Positions 9,118-17,325 of a stretch of DNA of 64,000 nt are shown in pieces (position 1 is the stretch's first letter; each line of letters begins with the position of its first letter). The position numbers were made by a program, and so were the translations under genes. Below the pieces are notes generated by a model that was not told where the DNA came from, did not search any database, and saw only the letters and a list, made by a program, of their open reading frames with translations. The stretch comes from Pontibacter ramchanderi (GTDB lineage Bacteria; Bacteroidota; Bacteroidia; Cytophagales; Hymenobacteraceae): assembly GCF_002846395.1 (NCBI RefSeq), contig NZ_PJMU01000001.1, positions 744,001 through 808,000 of the forward strand, in the 5' to 3' direction.

Positions 9118-10257
9118 ATGTCTGAAAAGAGAATCCTATTGGCCTCGCTGCTTAAGCCCATCAATGATACCCGACTTTATGAAAAACTGGGATTATCATT
9201 GAGCAAAATCCCGGGAGCAAGCATTCATATAGTTGCTTACGAAGCGCTTATACCTAACGAAGCGCCGTCCAACGTATTTTTTTACCCCATTTTCCGTTTC
9301 AAAAGGCTGAGCGCTGACCGCATAACTGCCCAATATAAGTTCTATCGAACATTACAGCGAATCAAGCCGCAACTCATCGTTGTCAGTACGCATGAGTTGC
9401 TACTACCTTCTATGCTCTACAAGGCCAAACACAATAAGGTGCGAATTGTGTATGACATAAGGGAAAACTACAGTCTCAATTTAACTGCTCAGCAGAACTA
9501 TACCTGGCCGCTGAAGCACTTGCTGGCTTTGGCAGTGCGAGGTGTCGAAAGCATGACCACTAGCTACGTGGATCATTTTTTGCTGGCCGAACGCAGCTAC
9601 GCTCAGGAGCTGCCCTTTTTGCGCGATCGCTATACCTTTATAGAGAACAAGTACAAAGCCAAACAAAAGCAGTCTCAGCCTAACGCACCTGTTAACTTAC
9701 CGGCTATTGGTACATTGCGGTTGTTGTATAGCGGCACCATTGCAGAAGAGTACGGTGTTTGGGAAGCGATCGAGTTGGCTAAACAAATGACGACTATACG
9801 GCCGGAGCTTAGGCTGACTATTATTGGGTATTGCGCCAACCGCCATACCTTGGCCCGGCTACAAGAAACCTGCCGTATGCTCCCGTTTGTAGAACTGATC
9901 GGAGGCGACAAACTAGTGCCGCACCGGGACATTGTACAGCAAATACAGATGAGCCATGTTGGTTTGCTGCCCTACCGGCCTAACCCGAGTACGTTCCGCT
10001 GCATCCCGACAAAACTTTACGAGTACATGGCCCACGCACTGCCTATCCTGATACAGCAAAACCCTTTGTGGGCAGGTATAGTAGAGGGAAACGATGCCGG
10101 ACTATCAATCGACTTTAGCAGGATTGACGTGAAAGAACTATGCAACGAGTTGGCATACAGGAATTTTTATCGGCACGGTATACCTGCCTCCTTTTACTGG
10201 GAAAGCGAAGAAACAAAGTTGATACCACTGGTTACAGCTCTCCTATCCCAGGTATAG
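9118..10257 (+). CDS. Glycosyltransferase, GT4-like
   Basis: 379 aa, no signal peptide. GT-B architecture: an N-terminal half with RIVYDIRENYSLNL and a C-terminal nucleotide-sugar domain with the LLYSGTIAEEYGVWEAIELAKQ start and the 'GLLPYRPNPSTFRCIPTKLYEYMAHALPIL' block (about residues 284-313). The last resembles the GT4 donor-binding E-x7-E region (PTKLYEYMA with the second acidic residue less clear). Donor and acceptor cannot be told. It shares a 51-bp divergent intergenic region with dapD, with A/T-rich TAAATTTA/TACTTTTA near-matches to the -7 element. It is not in a polysaccharide cluster. Confidence 0.78.
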   Translation: MSEKRILLASLLKPINDTRLYEKLGLSLSKIPGASIHIVAYEALIPNEAPSNVFFYPIFRFKRLSADRITAQYKFYRTLQRIKPQLIVVSTHELLLPSMLYKAKHNKVRIVYDIRENYSLNLTAQQNYTWPLKHLLALAVRGVESMTTSYVDHFLLAERSYAQELPFLRDRYTFIENKYKAKQKQSQPNAPVNLPAIGTLRLLYSGTIAEEYGVWEAIELAKQMTTIRPELRLTIIGYCANRHTLARLQETCRMLPFVELIGGDKLVPHRDIVQQIQMSHVGLLPYRPNPSTFRCIPTKLYEYMAHALPILIQQNPLWAGIVEGNDAGLSIDFSRIDVKELCNELAYRNFYRHGIPASFYWESEETKLIPLVTALLSQV

Positions 10258-10306
10258 CCTCTATAAAAATTTATTTTTAGACGAATCTAAATCAGATCAG
10301 AATCAG

Positions 10307-10314
10307 TATATTTG
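10307..10314 (+). promoter_or_regulatory. Putative -7 promoter element of fabH
   Basis: TATATTTG matches TAnnTTTG and lies 19 bp before the fabH start. No clear -33 TTG at the usual spacing, so only the -7 is proposed. Confidence 0.4.
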
Positions 10315-10333
10315 TAAAGCTAAACCTTATATT

Positions 10334-11332
10334 ATGCGAAACTCAAAAATAGCAGGCGTTGGCCACTACGTGCCTGAAAAGGTGGTTACCAATTTTGACC
10401 TGGAGAAAATGATGGAGACCTCGGACGAGTGGATCCGGGAGCGGACAGGTATACAGGAGCGTCGTTATTTCCAGGAGGGAGTAGATACTACCTCTAACAT
10501 GGGGGCCAAAGCTTCTTTGAAAGCGCTCGAAATGGCTGGCCTCCAGCCTTCGGATGTGGATATGATCGTGTTTGCGACCCTTAGTCCCGACTATGTTTTC
10601 CCGGGCTCCGGTGTGTTGATGCAACGTGAAATGGGCCTGAAGGAAATTCCTGCACTAGACGTACGCAACCAGTGCTCCGGCTTCGTTTACGCCCTCTCAG
10701 TTGCTGACCAGTTCATCAAAACCGGTATGTACAACAATATATTAGTGGTAGGCTCTGAGATTCATTCCAATGGTCTTGACTTTTCTACACGCGGACGCAA
10801 TGTATCGGTAATTTTTGGTGACGGCGCAGGTGCTGTGGTGCTCACTCCTTCTGAGAGCACTGAGCGCGGTATCCTGTCCACGCACCTGCACGCCGACGGC
10901 GAGTTTGCCGAAGAGCTGGCAGTGATCGATCCGGGCAGCACTAAAAAAGAACGACTGACGCACGCGATGATCGACGAGGGAACGGTATATCCTTACATGA
11001 ACGGTAACCAGGTATTTAAACATGCTGTAACGCGATTCCCGGAGGTGATTGAAGAAGCACTTAACAAGAATGGGTATAAGCCATCTGATATAGACATGCT
11101 TATACCCCACCAGGCTAACCTGCGCATAACGTCTTACATTCAGCAGAAAATGGGGCTCCCGGTTGAAAAAGTGATGAGCAATATCCATAAGTATGGCAAC
11201 ACCACTGCAGCCTCTGTGCCAATCGCTTTGAGCGAAGCCGTGCAGGAAGGACGCATAAAGGAAGGTGACTTGGTGTGTATGGCAGCCTTCGGTTCCGGTT
11301 TCACCTGGGCCTCTGCGCTGATCAGATGGTAA
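10334..11332 (+). CDS. fabH: 3-oxoacyl-ACP synthase III (KAS III)
   Basis: 332 aa. It condenses acyl-CoA with malonyl-ACP to start fatty-acid synthesis, in the cytosol. Complete catalytic triad: Cys114 (NQCSGF), His259 (IPHQANLR) and Asn289 (KYGNTTAAS), with the GDGAGAVVL nucleotide-loop signature at about 162-170. It sits alone rather than beside plsX/fabD, and carries its own -7-like element, so it may be a paralogous KAS III rather than the housekeeping copy; this cannot be decided here. The 153-bp spacer behind it is self-complementary (spacer B). Confidence 0.92.
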   Translation: MRNSKIAGVGHYVPEKVVTNFDLEKMMETSDEWIRERTGIQERRYFQEGVDTTSNMGAKASLKALEMAGLQPSDVDMIVFATLSPDYVFPGSGVLMQREMGLKEIPALDVRNQCSGFVYALSVADQFIKTGMYNNILVVGSEIHSNGLDFSTRGRNVSVIFGDGAGAVVLTPSESTERGILSTHLHADGEFAEELAVIDPGSTKKERLTHAMIDEGTVYPYMNGNQVFKHAVTRFPEVIEEALNKNGYKPSDIDMLIPHQANLRITSYIQQKMGLPVEKVMSNIHKYGNTTAASVPIALSEAVQEGRIKEGDLVCMAAFGSGFTWASALIRW

Positions 11333-11340
11333 TTATATAT

Positions 11341-11480
11341 TGAGTGATTGAGTGAGTTGGTGAATGAATGAGTGATTGATTTATTTTTGGTTGCGTGATG
11401 CCTCATGAACGAATCATAAATTATCATTCTGAACAATTTAACAATACACTCAATCACTCATTCACTAACTCACTCAATTA
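11341..11480. repeat. Self-complementary spacer B (GAGTGATT-type words)
   Basis: The left arm (11341-11382) is built from GAGTGATT/GAGTGAGTT-like words and starts 9 bp after the fabH stop. The right arm (11446-11480) is its reverse complement and ends 6 bp before the DtxR gene's GTG. The best paired block is 11347-11367 with 11458-11478 (20 of 21, the exception a G-U wobble); 11366-11379 with 11450-11463 also pairs perfectly. Confidence 0.82.
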
Positions 11481-11485
11481 AAACA

Positions 11486-12142
11486 GTGCACAGTTTTACT
11501 GAAGAGAACTACATCAAGGCTATTTACAAACTTTCGGATGGCGGCAGCCGGGAAGTGAACACCAATGCCATTGCTGAAGCCCTGGACACCAAGGCCGCCT
11601 CGGTTACAGACATGTTGCGCAAGCTGGGCGCCAAAGGTTTAGCCGACTACGTAAAGTACCGCGGTGTTACCCTGACAGAGAAGGGCGAACGGGTCGCATT
11701 GCAGATCATCCGCAAACGTCGGCTGTGGGAGGTTTTCCTGGTCGAGAAGCTGAAGTTCAACTGGGATGAAGTACACGAGGTAGCCGAAGAACTGGAACAT
11801 ATCAACTCCGACCTGCTCATCAGGCGGCTCGATGAGTTCCTGGGCTATCCTAAGTTTGACCCGCACGGCGACCCCATCCCGACGGAAGACGGCGAGATGA
11901 ACACCAAGCAGCAGCGCCTGCTGGCAGAACTGGAAGTGAACAGCGCTGGCACCGTGGTGGGCGTAAATGACTCGCAACCGCTCTTCCTGCAGTACCTCGA
12001 TAAGATGGGGATATTCCTGGGAGCCAGGATTAAAGTAATAGACAAGATCCCTTACGACAACTCATTAGAAATCAACCTGGAAAACAAAAAGAACTTGGTG
12101 ATTTCTGGCGAGGTGGCTCGTAATATTTTCCTGTCTGCCTGA
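11486..12142 (+). CDS. DtxR/MntR-family metal-dependent transcriptional regulator
   Basis: 218 aa, starting at GTG 11486. Three domains: an N-terminal winged helix (about 5-62, recognition helix region KAASVTDMLRKLGAKGLADY), a metal-binding/dimerisation domain (65-145, LWEVFLVEKLKFNWDEVHEVAEELEHI...DEFLGYPKFDPHGDPIP), and a C-terminal FeoA/SH3-like domain (150-215). Members repress metal uptake genes when Mn2+ or Fe2+ is bound. The next gene (metal-binding lipoprotein) starts 1 nt after its stop, so regulator and transporter are one operon, probably autoregulated. Which metal is sensed cannot be read from sequence. Confidence 0.9.
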   Translation: MHSFTEENYIKAIYKLSDGGSREVNTNAIAEALDTKAASVTDMLRKLGAKGLADYVKYRGVTLTEKGERVALQIIRKRRLWEVFLVEKLKFNWDEVHEVAEELEHINSDLLIRRLDEFLGYPKFDPHGDPIPTEDGEMNTKQQRLLAELEVNSAGTVVGVNDSQPLFLQYLDKMGIFLGARIKVIDKIPYDNSLEINLENKKNLVISGEVARNIFLSA

Positions 12143-12143
12143 T

Positions 12144-13073
12144 ATGAAAGCCTGCGCTATTATCCTCGGCTTACTTAGCCTGCTCCTTTCTGCTGCCTGC
12201 ACCCAGGTAGACTCCCGGGGCGAAATGCCCGTTGGGAAGCGCATGCGCATAGTCACCACCACAGGTATGCTGAAAGATGCGGTGGCAAACATAGTAGGTG
12301 ATGCTGCCGATGTGGAGGCTATTATGGGCAGCGGTGTGGATCCGCACTTATACAAAGCCACGCAAGGCGATCTGAACAAGCTAACCGAAGCGGATGTCAT
12401 CATTTACAACGGGCTGCACCTGGAGGGCAAAATGGGTGAAGTGCTGGAGAAGCTAAGTCGGTACAAGACCGTACTAGCCGCCACAGCAGGTATACCCGAA
12501 AACGATTTACTGAACTCTGCTGAGTACAGCGATAGCTTTGACCCCCATGTATGGTTCGACGTCTCGCTCTGGATGAAAGTGGTCCTCTATGTAAGCTCGG
12601 AGCTGCAGAAGAAGGATCCACAACATGCCGCGCTGTACCAGGAACAAACCGATGCCTACATGCGCGATCTGTCGGCACTGCACAACGAAACCAAAGCCGC
12701 CATTGCTTCTATACCTGAGCAGCAGCGCATCCTGATCACAGCGCACGATGCCTTCGGGTATTACGGCCAGGCCTATGCGATCGAGGTTCGGGGTTTGCAG
12801 GGTATCTCGACCTTATCTGAATTTGGACTGCAAGACGTGTCTTCGCTAGTCAAATTTATCGTGGCGAACAAGATTAAGGCTGTTTTTGTGGAGTCTTCGG
12901 TATCGCCTAAAGCTATTGAAGCCGTGGTGGAAGGTTGTCGAAAACGCGGCCATACCGTGCGCATCGGCGGTACGCTGTTTTCTGATGCCATGGGCGAGGC
13001 TGGCACTCCGGAGGGAACTTATACCGGCATGGTGCGACACAACACGAACACAATTGTAACTTCTTTAAAATAA
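12144..13073 (+). CDS. Metal ABC transporter substrate-binding lipoprotein, TroA-like
   Basis: 309 aa with a lipobox (SAAC, Cys19), so predicted to be lipid-anchored at the membrane. It belongs to cluster A-I binding proteins (ZnuA/TroA/PsaA/MntC). Candidate metal ligands are His68 (GVDPHLY), His135 (FDPHVWF), His201 (TAHDAF) and Asp281 (FSDAMG). That His3Asp set and spacing match Treponema pallidum TroA (His68, His133, His199, Asp279), which binds Zn/Mn, rather than the His2GluAsp set of PsaA-type Mn proteins. No His-rich ZnuA loop is present. It hands the metal to the permeases encoded downstream. Confidence 0.9.
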   Translation: MKACAIILGLLSLLLSAACTQVDSRGEMPVGKRMRIVTTTGMLKDAVANIVGDAADVEAIMGSGVDPHLYKATQGDLNKLTEADVIIYNGLHLEGKMGEVLEKLSRYKTVLAATAGIPENDLLNSAEYSDSFDPHVWFDVSLWMKVVLYVSSELQKKDPQHAALYQEQTDAYMRDLSALHNETKAAIASIPEQQRILITAHDAFGYYGQAYAIEVRGLQGISTLSEFGLQDVSSLVKFIVANKIKAVFVESSVSPKAIEAVVEGCRKRGHTVRIGGTLFSDAMGEAGTPEGTYTGMVRHNTNTIVTSLK

Positions 13074-13085
13074 GAAGGCTAACTC

Positions 13086-13877
13086 ATGATACTTCAAGTA
13101 GAAAATCCAGTAGTAGAAGTACACGACCTGACGGTGAGCTACGAACGCAAACCGGTGCTGTGGGGCATAGACCTGACGTTGCCGGCCGGTGCACTGGTGG
13201 GGGTGATCGGTCCGAACGGTGCGGGAAAGTCTACCTTGATCAAGGCGATGATGGACCTGTTACCCGTCAGCAGTGGCTATGTGCGTATTTTCGACCAGCC
13301 CCTCAAACAGGTATACAGCCGCATCAGTTATGTGCCGCAGCGTGAGTCGGTGGACTGGGATTTTCCGGCCTCTGTATTTGATGTGGTGCTTATGGGCAGG
13401 TACGGCCAATTGGGTTTGTTCAAGCGTCCGCGCAAAGCCGATAAAGACGCCGCCATGGAAGCACTTGAAAAGGTAGGTATGCAAAGCTTTGCCAACCGCC
13501 AGATTTCCCAGCTTTCCGGTGGACAGCAGCAGCGGGTGTTCCTGGCAAGAGCGTTGGCCCAAAATGCTGATGTCTACTTTATGGATGAACCCTTTGCCGG
13601 CGTCGACATTGCAACCGAAACCGCTATCATCCAATTGCTGCGCCAGATGCGTGACCAAGGCAAAACCGTGATCGTGGTACACCACGACCTGCAATCCGCC
13701 TCCGAGTACTTTGACTGGGTGGTGTTGCTCAACATGCGCCTGGTAGCCTCTGGCCCCACCGAGCAGGTACTCAACCAGGAGCTACTGGAGCAAACCTATG
13801 GCGGCAAACTGACCCTGCTCTCCAAAGTTGGCGACCTGCTGCGTAAGCAGGAGTTTCCGGCGAGGGAGAAGAGTTGA
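13086..13877 (+). CDS. Metal ABC transporter ATP-binding protein
   Basis: 263 aa. Nucleotide-binding subunit with Walker A GPNGAGKST (42-50), signature LSGGQQQR (143-150), Walker B VYFMDEP (163-169) and the H-loop His (VVHHDL). It follows the substrate-binding gene by 12 bp and powers metal import with the two downstream permeases (SitB/MntB/TroB-type). The 294-bp spacer that follows is the longest in this operon and contains self-complementary arms, so read-through into the permease genes is likely but not certain. Confidence 0.92.
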   Translation: MILQVENPVVEVHDLTVSYERKPVLWGIDLTLPAGALVGVIGPNGAGKSTLIKAMMDLLPVSSGYVRIFDQPLKQVYSRISYVPQRESVDWDFPASVFDVVLMGRYGQLGLFKRPRKADKDAAMEALEKVGMQSFANRQISQLSGGQQQRVFLARALAQNADVYFMDEPFAGVDIATETAIIQLLRQMRDQGKTVIVVHHDLQSASEYFDWVVLLNMRLVASGPTEQVLNQELLEQTYGGKLTLLSKVGDLLRKQEFPAREKS

Positions 13878-13892
13878 ATTGTTGATTGTTTG

Positions 13893-14165
13893 AATGGTTA
13901 AATTGTTAGATGGTTAAATTGTTGTATGCACAATTACGCCCCCCATACCCTCCTTGTCTGGGCCCCCATATCCCCAAGAGGACATGCTGCTCGGCAATTC
14001 CCCTCCTAGGAGGAGCAGGGTTGGGTTAATCATGCACCAAACACGAATGAAAAAAGCGTACCCAACAACTAACAATCAGCAATAAACAATTCATTTACTT
14101 CACCTCACATCAATAGAACAGACATCTAACAGCTCAACAATTTAACCACAAGTAATTTAACCATT
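13893..14165. repeat. Self-complementary spacer C with C-rich hairpins inside
   Basis: 13893-13924 (AATGGTTAAATTGTT words) begins 15 bp after the ATPase stop; 14135-14165 is its near-exact reverse complement (about 28 of 32) and ends 6 bp before the permease ATG. Between the arms, 13936-14030 holds CCCC-rich fragments (CCCCTCCTAGGAGG) like those at 22.4, 25.3 and 44.2 kb. No gene is present. Confidence 0.78.
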
Positions 14166-14171
14166 AAAAAA

Positions 14172-15455
14172 ATGCAGGACTTCCTGGAATTTTTCTCCTT
14201 CACAGATGCCAATATCAGGTATGTGACACTGGGCTCAATGCTGTTGGCAGCGAGTTCGGCGGTGGTGGGTTGCTTTACACTATTGCGTAAGCGAGCGCTC
14301 GTGGGGGATGCCGTGGCACATGCTGTGTTGCCGGGGGTCTGTCTGGCTTTCCTACTGTCAGGCACTAAAAATCCTTTCATATTGCTGCTTGGTGCTTTCG
14401 TTACAGGCTGGCTTTCGCTGGTGGTAATTGATTACATTACGTCCCGGTCCCGCATTAAAGAAGACACAGCCATCGGACTGGTTCTTTCCGTCTTTTTTGG
14501 CATCGGTATACTGCTGCTTACCGCCATCCAGCAGACCGGAAACGCAGCGCAAAGCGGGCTTGACAAGTTTCTCTTTGGAAGTGCCGCCTCGCTGATCGGG
14601 GAAGACCTGATCGCTTTTGGTGTAGTGGCTGTTTTGCTGTTAGTGGCGGTGGTGCTGTTTTACAAAGAACTGACCCTGCTGTGTTTTGATCAGGCCTATG
14701 CCCGTACAATTGGTTTCCCGGTACGCGGACTGGAACTGCTGCTAACAACCCTTACCGTATTTGCGGTAGTGGTTGGTATACAGGCGGTAGGCGTGGTTCT
14801 GATGGCGGCCATGCTGATCACGCCCGCCGCAGCGGCCCGTTTCTGGACCGAAAATCTGAAAGTGATGCTCGTGCTTGCCGCGTTGATGGGTGCTTTCTCA
14901 GGTATAGCAGGCGCTTTCGTTTCTTACACCGCGCCTTCTATGCCGACCGGCCCCTGGATTGTGCTGATCGTTTCCATGATTGCCATACTCTCCTTTGCCC
15001 TGGCACCCGGTCGTGGCTGGATTGCCCGCATCTTACGCCAGCAGCGCAACAAAACACGCATCCTGGAAGAAAACCTGCTTAAGTTACTCTACCAATTAGG
15101 CGAACTCCGGCAGGACTATGGCAGTGCCCGCAGCCTGGAAGATTTGCTGGAGCGCCGCAACATACCTAAAAAAGAAGCCTTGAGCGGATTGCAAAAGTTG
15201 AAGCGGCAGGGTTATCTAAGAAAAGAAGACGACCGCTGGGTGATGACCCCGGAAGGCGAGAAACGTGGCCGGCGGGTAGTGCGTTTGCACCGCCTTTGGG
15301 AACTATACCTGACTCAGTACCTCAACCTGGCCTCCGACCACGTGCATGAAGACGCCGAAACCATCGAGCACATCATCACACCGGAGCTGGAACAGCGACT
15401 GATCGAAGAACTGAACTACCCAGACCTGGACCCACACAGTGCACGGATACCGTGA
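14172..15455 (+). CDS. Metal ABC permease fused to a DtxR-like domain
   Basis: 427 aa, about 150 longer than a plain ABC-3 permease. Residues 1-285 form the multi-spanning permease (SitC/ZnuB/TroC type) with GDAVAHAVLPGVCLAF and MLITPAAAARFW motifs. Residues about 300-365 are predicted winged-helix-like (KKEALSGLQKLKRQGYLRKE...WVMTPEGEKRGRR) and 368-427 match the DtxR metal-binding/dimerisation domain (VRLHRLWELYLTQYL...DHVHEDAETIEHI...PDLDPHSARIP), with His and acidic residues in place. The reading is continuous, with no stop or frameshift at the junction. The cytoplasmic tail could sense metal and gate transport or bind DNA; this is inference. The standalone DtxR protein is encoded in the same operon. 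Confidence 0.88.
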   Translation: MQDFLEFFSFTDANIRYVTLGSMLLAASSAVVGCFTLLRKRALVGDAVAHAVLPGVCLAFLLSGTKNPFILLLGAFVTGWLSLVVIDYITSRSRIKEDTAIGLVLSVFFGIGILLLTAIQQTGNAAQSGLDKFLFGSAASLIGEDLIAFGVVAVLLLVAVVLFYKELTLLCFDQAYARTIGFPVRGLELLLTTLTVFAVVVGIQAVGVVLMAAMLITPAAAARFWTENLKVMLVLAALMGAFSGIAGAFVSYTAPSMPTGPWIVLIVSMIAILSFALAPGRGWIARILRQQRNKTRILEENLLKLLYQLGELRQDYGSARSLEDLLERRNIPKKEALSGLQKLKRQGYLRKEDDRWVMTPEGEKRGRRVVRLHRLWELYLTQYLNLASDHVHEDAETIEHIITPELEQRLIEELNYPDLDPHSARIP

Positions 15456-15473
15456 GGGAGTTAGCGAAGGAGC

Positions 15474-15704
15474 GATTGAGTGGTTGAGTGATTGTGTGAG
15501 TAAAGTTTAGATATGGAGGTAAGCACTAATAATCTTATACTTAATAGGCTATATGGTAGGCAGAAGGCTGCATGTAGGTATAAAAGAATATCATTCTAGG
15601 GACAGGTCGCGACCAGTCCCTACAGATAGTTTTGTCGCATTTTCAAATCCTTGAATCTCCAAATCCTTAATTTCAAAATCACTCATTCACTCAACCACTC
15701 AATC
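15474..15704. repeat. Self-complementary spacer D (GATTGAGTGG words)
   Basis: GATTGAGTGGTTGAGT (15474-15489) is the exact reverse complement of 15689-15704. Similar words extend both ways: the left arm begins at the fusion permease stop, and the right arm runs to the base before the next ATG (15721). The unpaired middle (15505-15660) is A/T-rich and includes a separate palindrome at 15597-15622. Confidence 0.8.
15597..15622. repeat. Palindrome around GGTCGCGACC
   Basis: 26-bp inverted repeat centred on GGTCGCGACC, with arms TAGGGAC...GTCCCTA and a single mismatched pair (15604/15615). It is of the REP-like intergenic palindrome type seen in many genomes. It lies in the loop region of spacer D. 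Confidence 0.7.
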
Positions 15705-15720
15705 ACTAACTCAAAGAAAC

Positions 15721-16599
15721 ATGAACGCATTCTGGATCATATTGACGGGGAGTTTGGTGGCGACTTGCTGCAGTCTGCTGGGTTGTTTCCTGATTTTGCG
15801 GCGCATGGCCATGGTAGGCGACGCGATTTCGCACGCTGTGCTGCCAGGCATCGTGATCGCCTTTCTATTCACGGGAGCTCGCGATACCGTTCCGATGCTG
15901 ATCGGCGCCGGACTGTTGGGGGTACTCACCACTTTTCTCATTGAGTTTTTCCATCGCTTCGCCCGGGTGCAGGCTGATGCCGCCATTGGGGTGACCTTTA
16001 CCTGGCTCTTCGCCATTGGCATCATCCTGATTTCCGTGTTTGCCGGACAAGTCGATCTGGACCAGGACTGCGTGCTCTACGGTGAAATAGCCTACGTCCC
16101 GCTTGACCTGATCATCACCGAAGGCGGCCTGAGCTTGGGGCCCCGCACAGTTTGGATGCTGGTTGTGGTAACCTTTCTGATCGGGCTGTTCATCGTATTG
16201 GGCTACAAAGAGCTTTTTCTGACCACCTTCGACCCGGCCTTCGCCGCAGCCATCGGCATCTCCACTACCCTTTGGTATTACCTGCTCATGGGTGCTGTGT
16301 CGCTTACTACGGTGGCATCTTTCGAATCGGTGGGTGCTATTCTGGTAGTGGCCTTTCTGGTAGCCCCTCCTGCCACAGCCTACCTGCTTACCGACGACTT
16401 CAAGACGATGCTGGGCATCTCCGTATTGCTGGGAATCATCGCTTCCTTTGCAGGCTATTACCTGGCCGTATGGCTCGACGGCTCGATCGCGGGTGCCATC
16501 GCTACCGTAACAGGTATAGAGTTTCTGCTGGCTTTCCTTTTCTCACCGTCGCAAGGCAGGCTACGCAGGCAGAAAAGGGTGCAGACGGTTGGTCATTAG
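15721..16599 (+). CDS. Metal ABC transporter permease (second subunit)
   Basis: 292 aa, eight or nine predicted membrane segments. ABC-3 family: GDAISHAVLPGIVIAF near residues 38-53 and 'VAFLVAPPATAYLLT' near 214-228 are the conserved metal-channel elements. Together with the fusion permease it would form the heterodimeric membrane channel of a SitABCD/TroABCD-type importer, although homodimers are possible. Unlike the upstream permease it has no C-terminal DtxR-like extension. Confidence 0.9.
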   Translation: MNAFWIILTGSLVATCCSLLGCFLILRRMAMVGDAISHAVLPGIVIAFLFTGARDTVPMLIGAGLLGVLTTFLIEFFHRFARVQADAAIGVTFTWLFAIGIILISVFAGQVDLDQDCVLYGEIAYVPLDLIITEGGLSLGPRTVWMLVVVTFLIGLFIVLGYKELFLTTFDPAFAAAIGISTTLWYYLLMGAVSLTTVASFESVGAILVVAFLVAPPATAYLLTDDFKTMLGISVLLGIIASFAGYYLAVWLDGSIAGAIATVTGIEFLLAFLFSPSQGRLRRQKRVQTVGH

Positions 16600-16674
16600 A
16601 CTAAAAAACAAGATAAAAGCCCATAAATATTGATAGCTTCGCTTCAAGCGTTTAAAATCAAGGAACAATCCCAT

Positions 16675-17208
16675 ATGTTACAGCAAATCTTCGTACTACC
16701 CTTGCTCGTGCTCACGCTCCTGGCCTCTGGCTATACCTACCGCACGGAGCCTGCTAACCAGAAGGGAGCCAAAATAAACTGGATCAGTATGGAAGAAGCA
16801 GCCGAGAAGATTAAAAAGCATCCCCGGAAAGTTGTGATCGATGTGTACACAGACTGGTGTGGCTGGTGCAAGAAAATGGACAAGTCCACCTTTACTGACC
16901 CTGCCGTGGTGGCTTACATTAACAAAAACTACTATGCCGTGAAGCTGGATGCAGAGGGCAAAAAACCGATCACGCTCAACGGCCATACTTATACCTTTAA
17001 AGAGCAGTACCGGGCGCACGAACTGGCTGTTGCGCTGCTGCAGGGCCAGATGAGCTACCCCACCACTGTATACCTGGACGAGAAATTCAACATGCTTACC
17101 CCTGTCCCGGGCTATCTTGATGCCTCTACTTTCCACAAAATCCTGACTTACTTTGGGGATAACCACCACAAGACCAAAACCTGGGAAGAGTACGGGAAAA
17201 GGAATTAA
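16675..17208 (+). CDS. Thioredoxin-fold protein with CGWC, secreted
   Basis: 177 aa from the ATG at 16675, preceded by an AAGGA-like ribosome site. This start places a hydrophobic signal segment (residues 3-17) at the N-terminus; the in-frame ORF begins 45 bp earlier. The active site is TDWCGWCKKMD, and the conserved cis-Pro is in 'MSYPTTVYLDE'. It resembles DUF255/thioredoxin_7-type periplasmic disulphide reductases of Bacteroidota. It follows the metal transport operon by 75 bp and may be co-transcribed, but no functional link is evident. Confidence 0.82.
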   Translation: MLQQIFVLPLLVLTLLASGYTYRTEPANQKGAKINWISMEEAAEKIKKHPRKVVIDVYTDWCGWCKKMDKSTFTDPAVVAYINKNYYAVKLDAEGKKPITLNGHTYTFKEQYRAHELAVALLQGQMSYPTTVYLDEKFNMLTPVPGYLDASTFHKILTYFGDNHHKTKTWEEYGKRN

Positions 17209-17325
17209 TAATTATTAATGCGTAATGATTAATTATAATAAGTAATTATGTAGAGCGATTTTTAATTAGTCATTCATTAATCAGTATTAATCACTAACTA
17301 TAATTCATTAATCATCCATATTACC
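17209..17325. repeat. Self-complementary A/T spacer E
   Basis: The spacer consists of ATTAATG/TAATGATTAATTATAA-like words directly after the thioredoxin stop and TAATTCATTAATCAT-like words up to the mnmE start. The two halves pair imperfectly. Weakest member of the series because low complexity alone could produce it. Confidence 0.5.
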
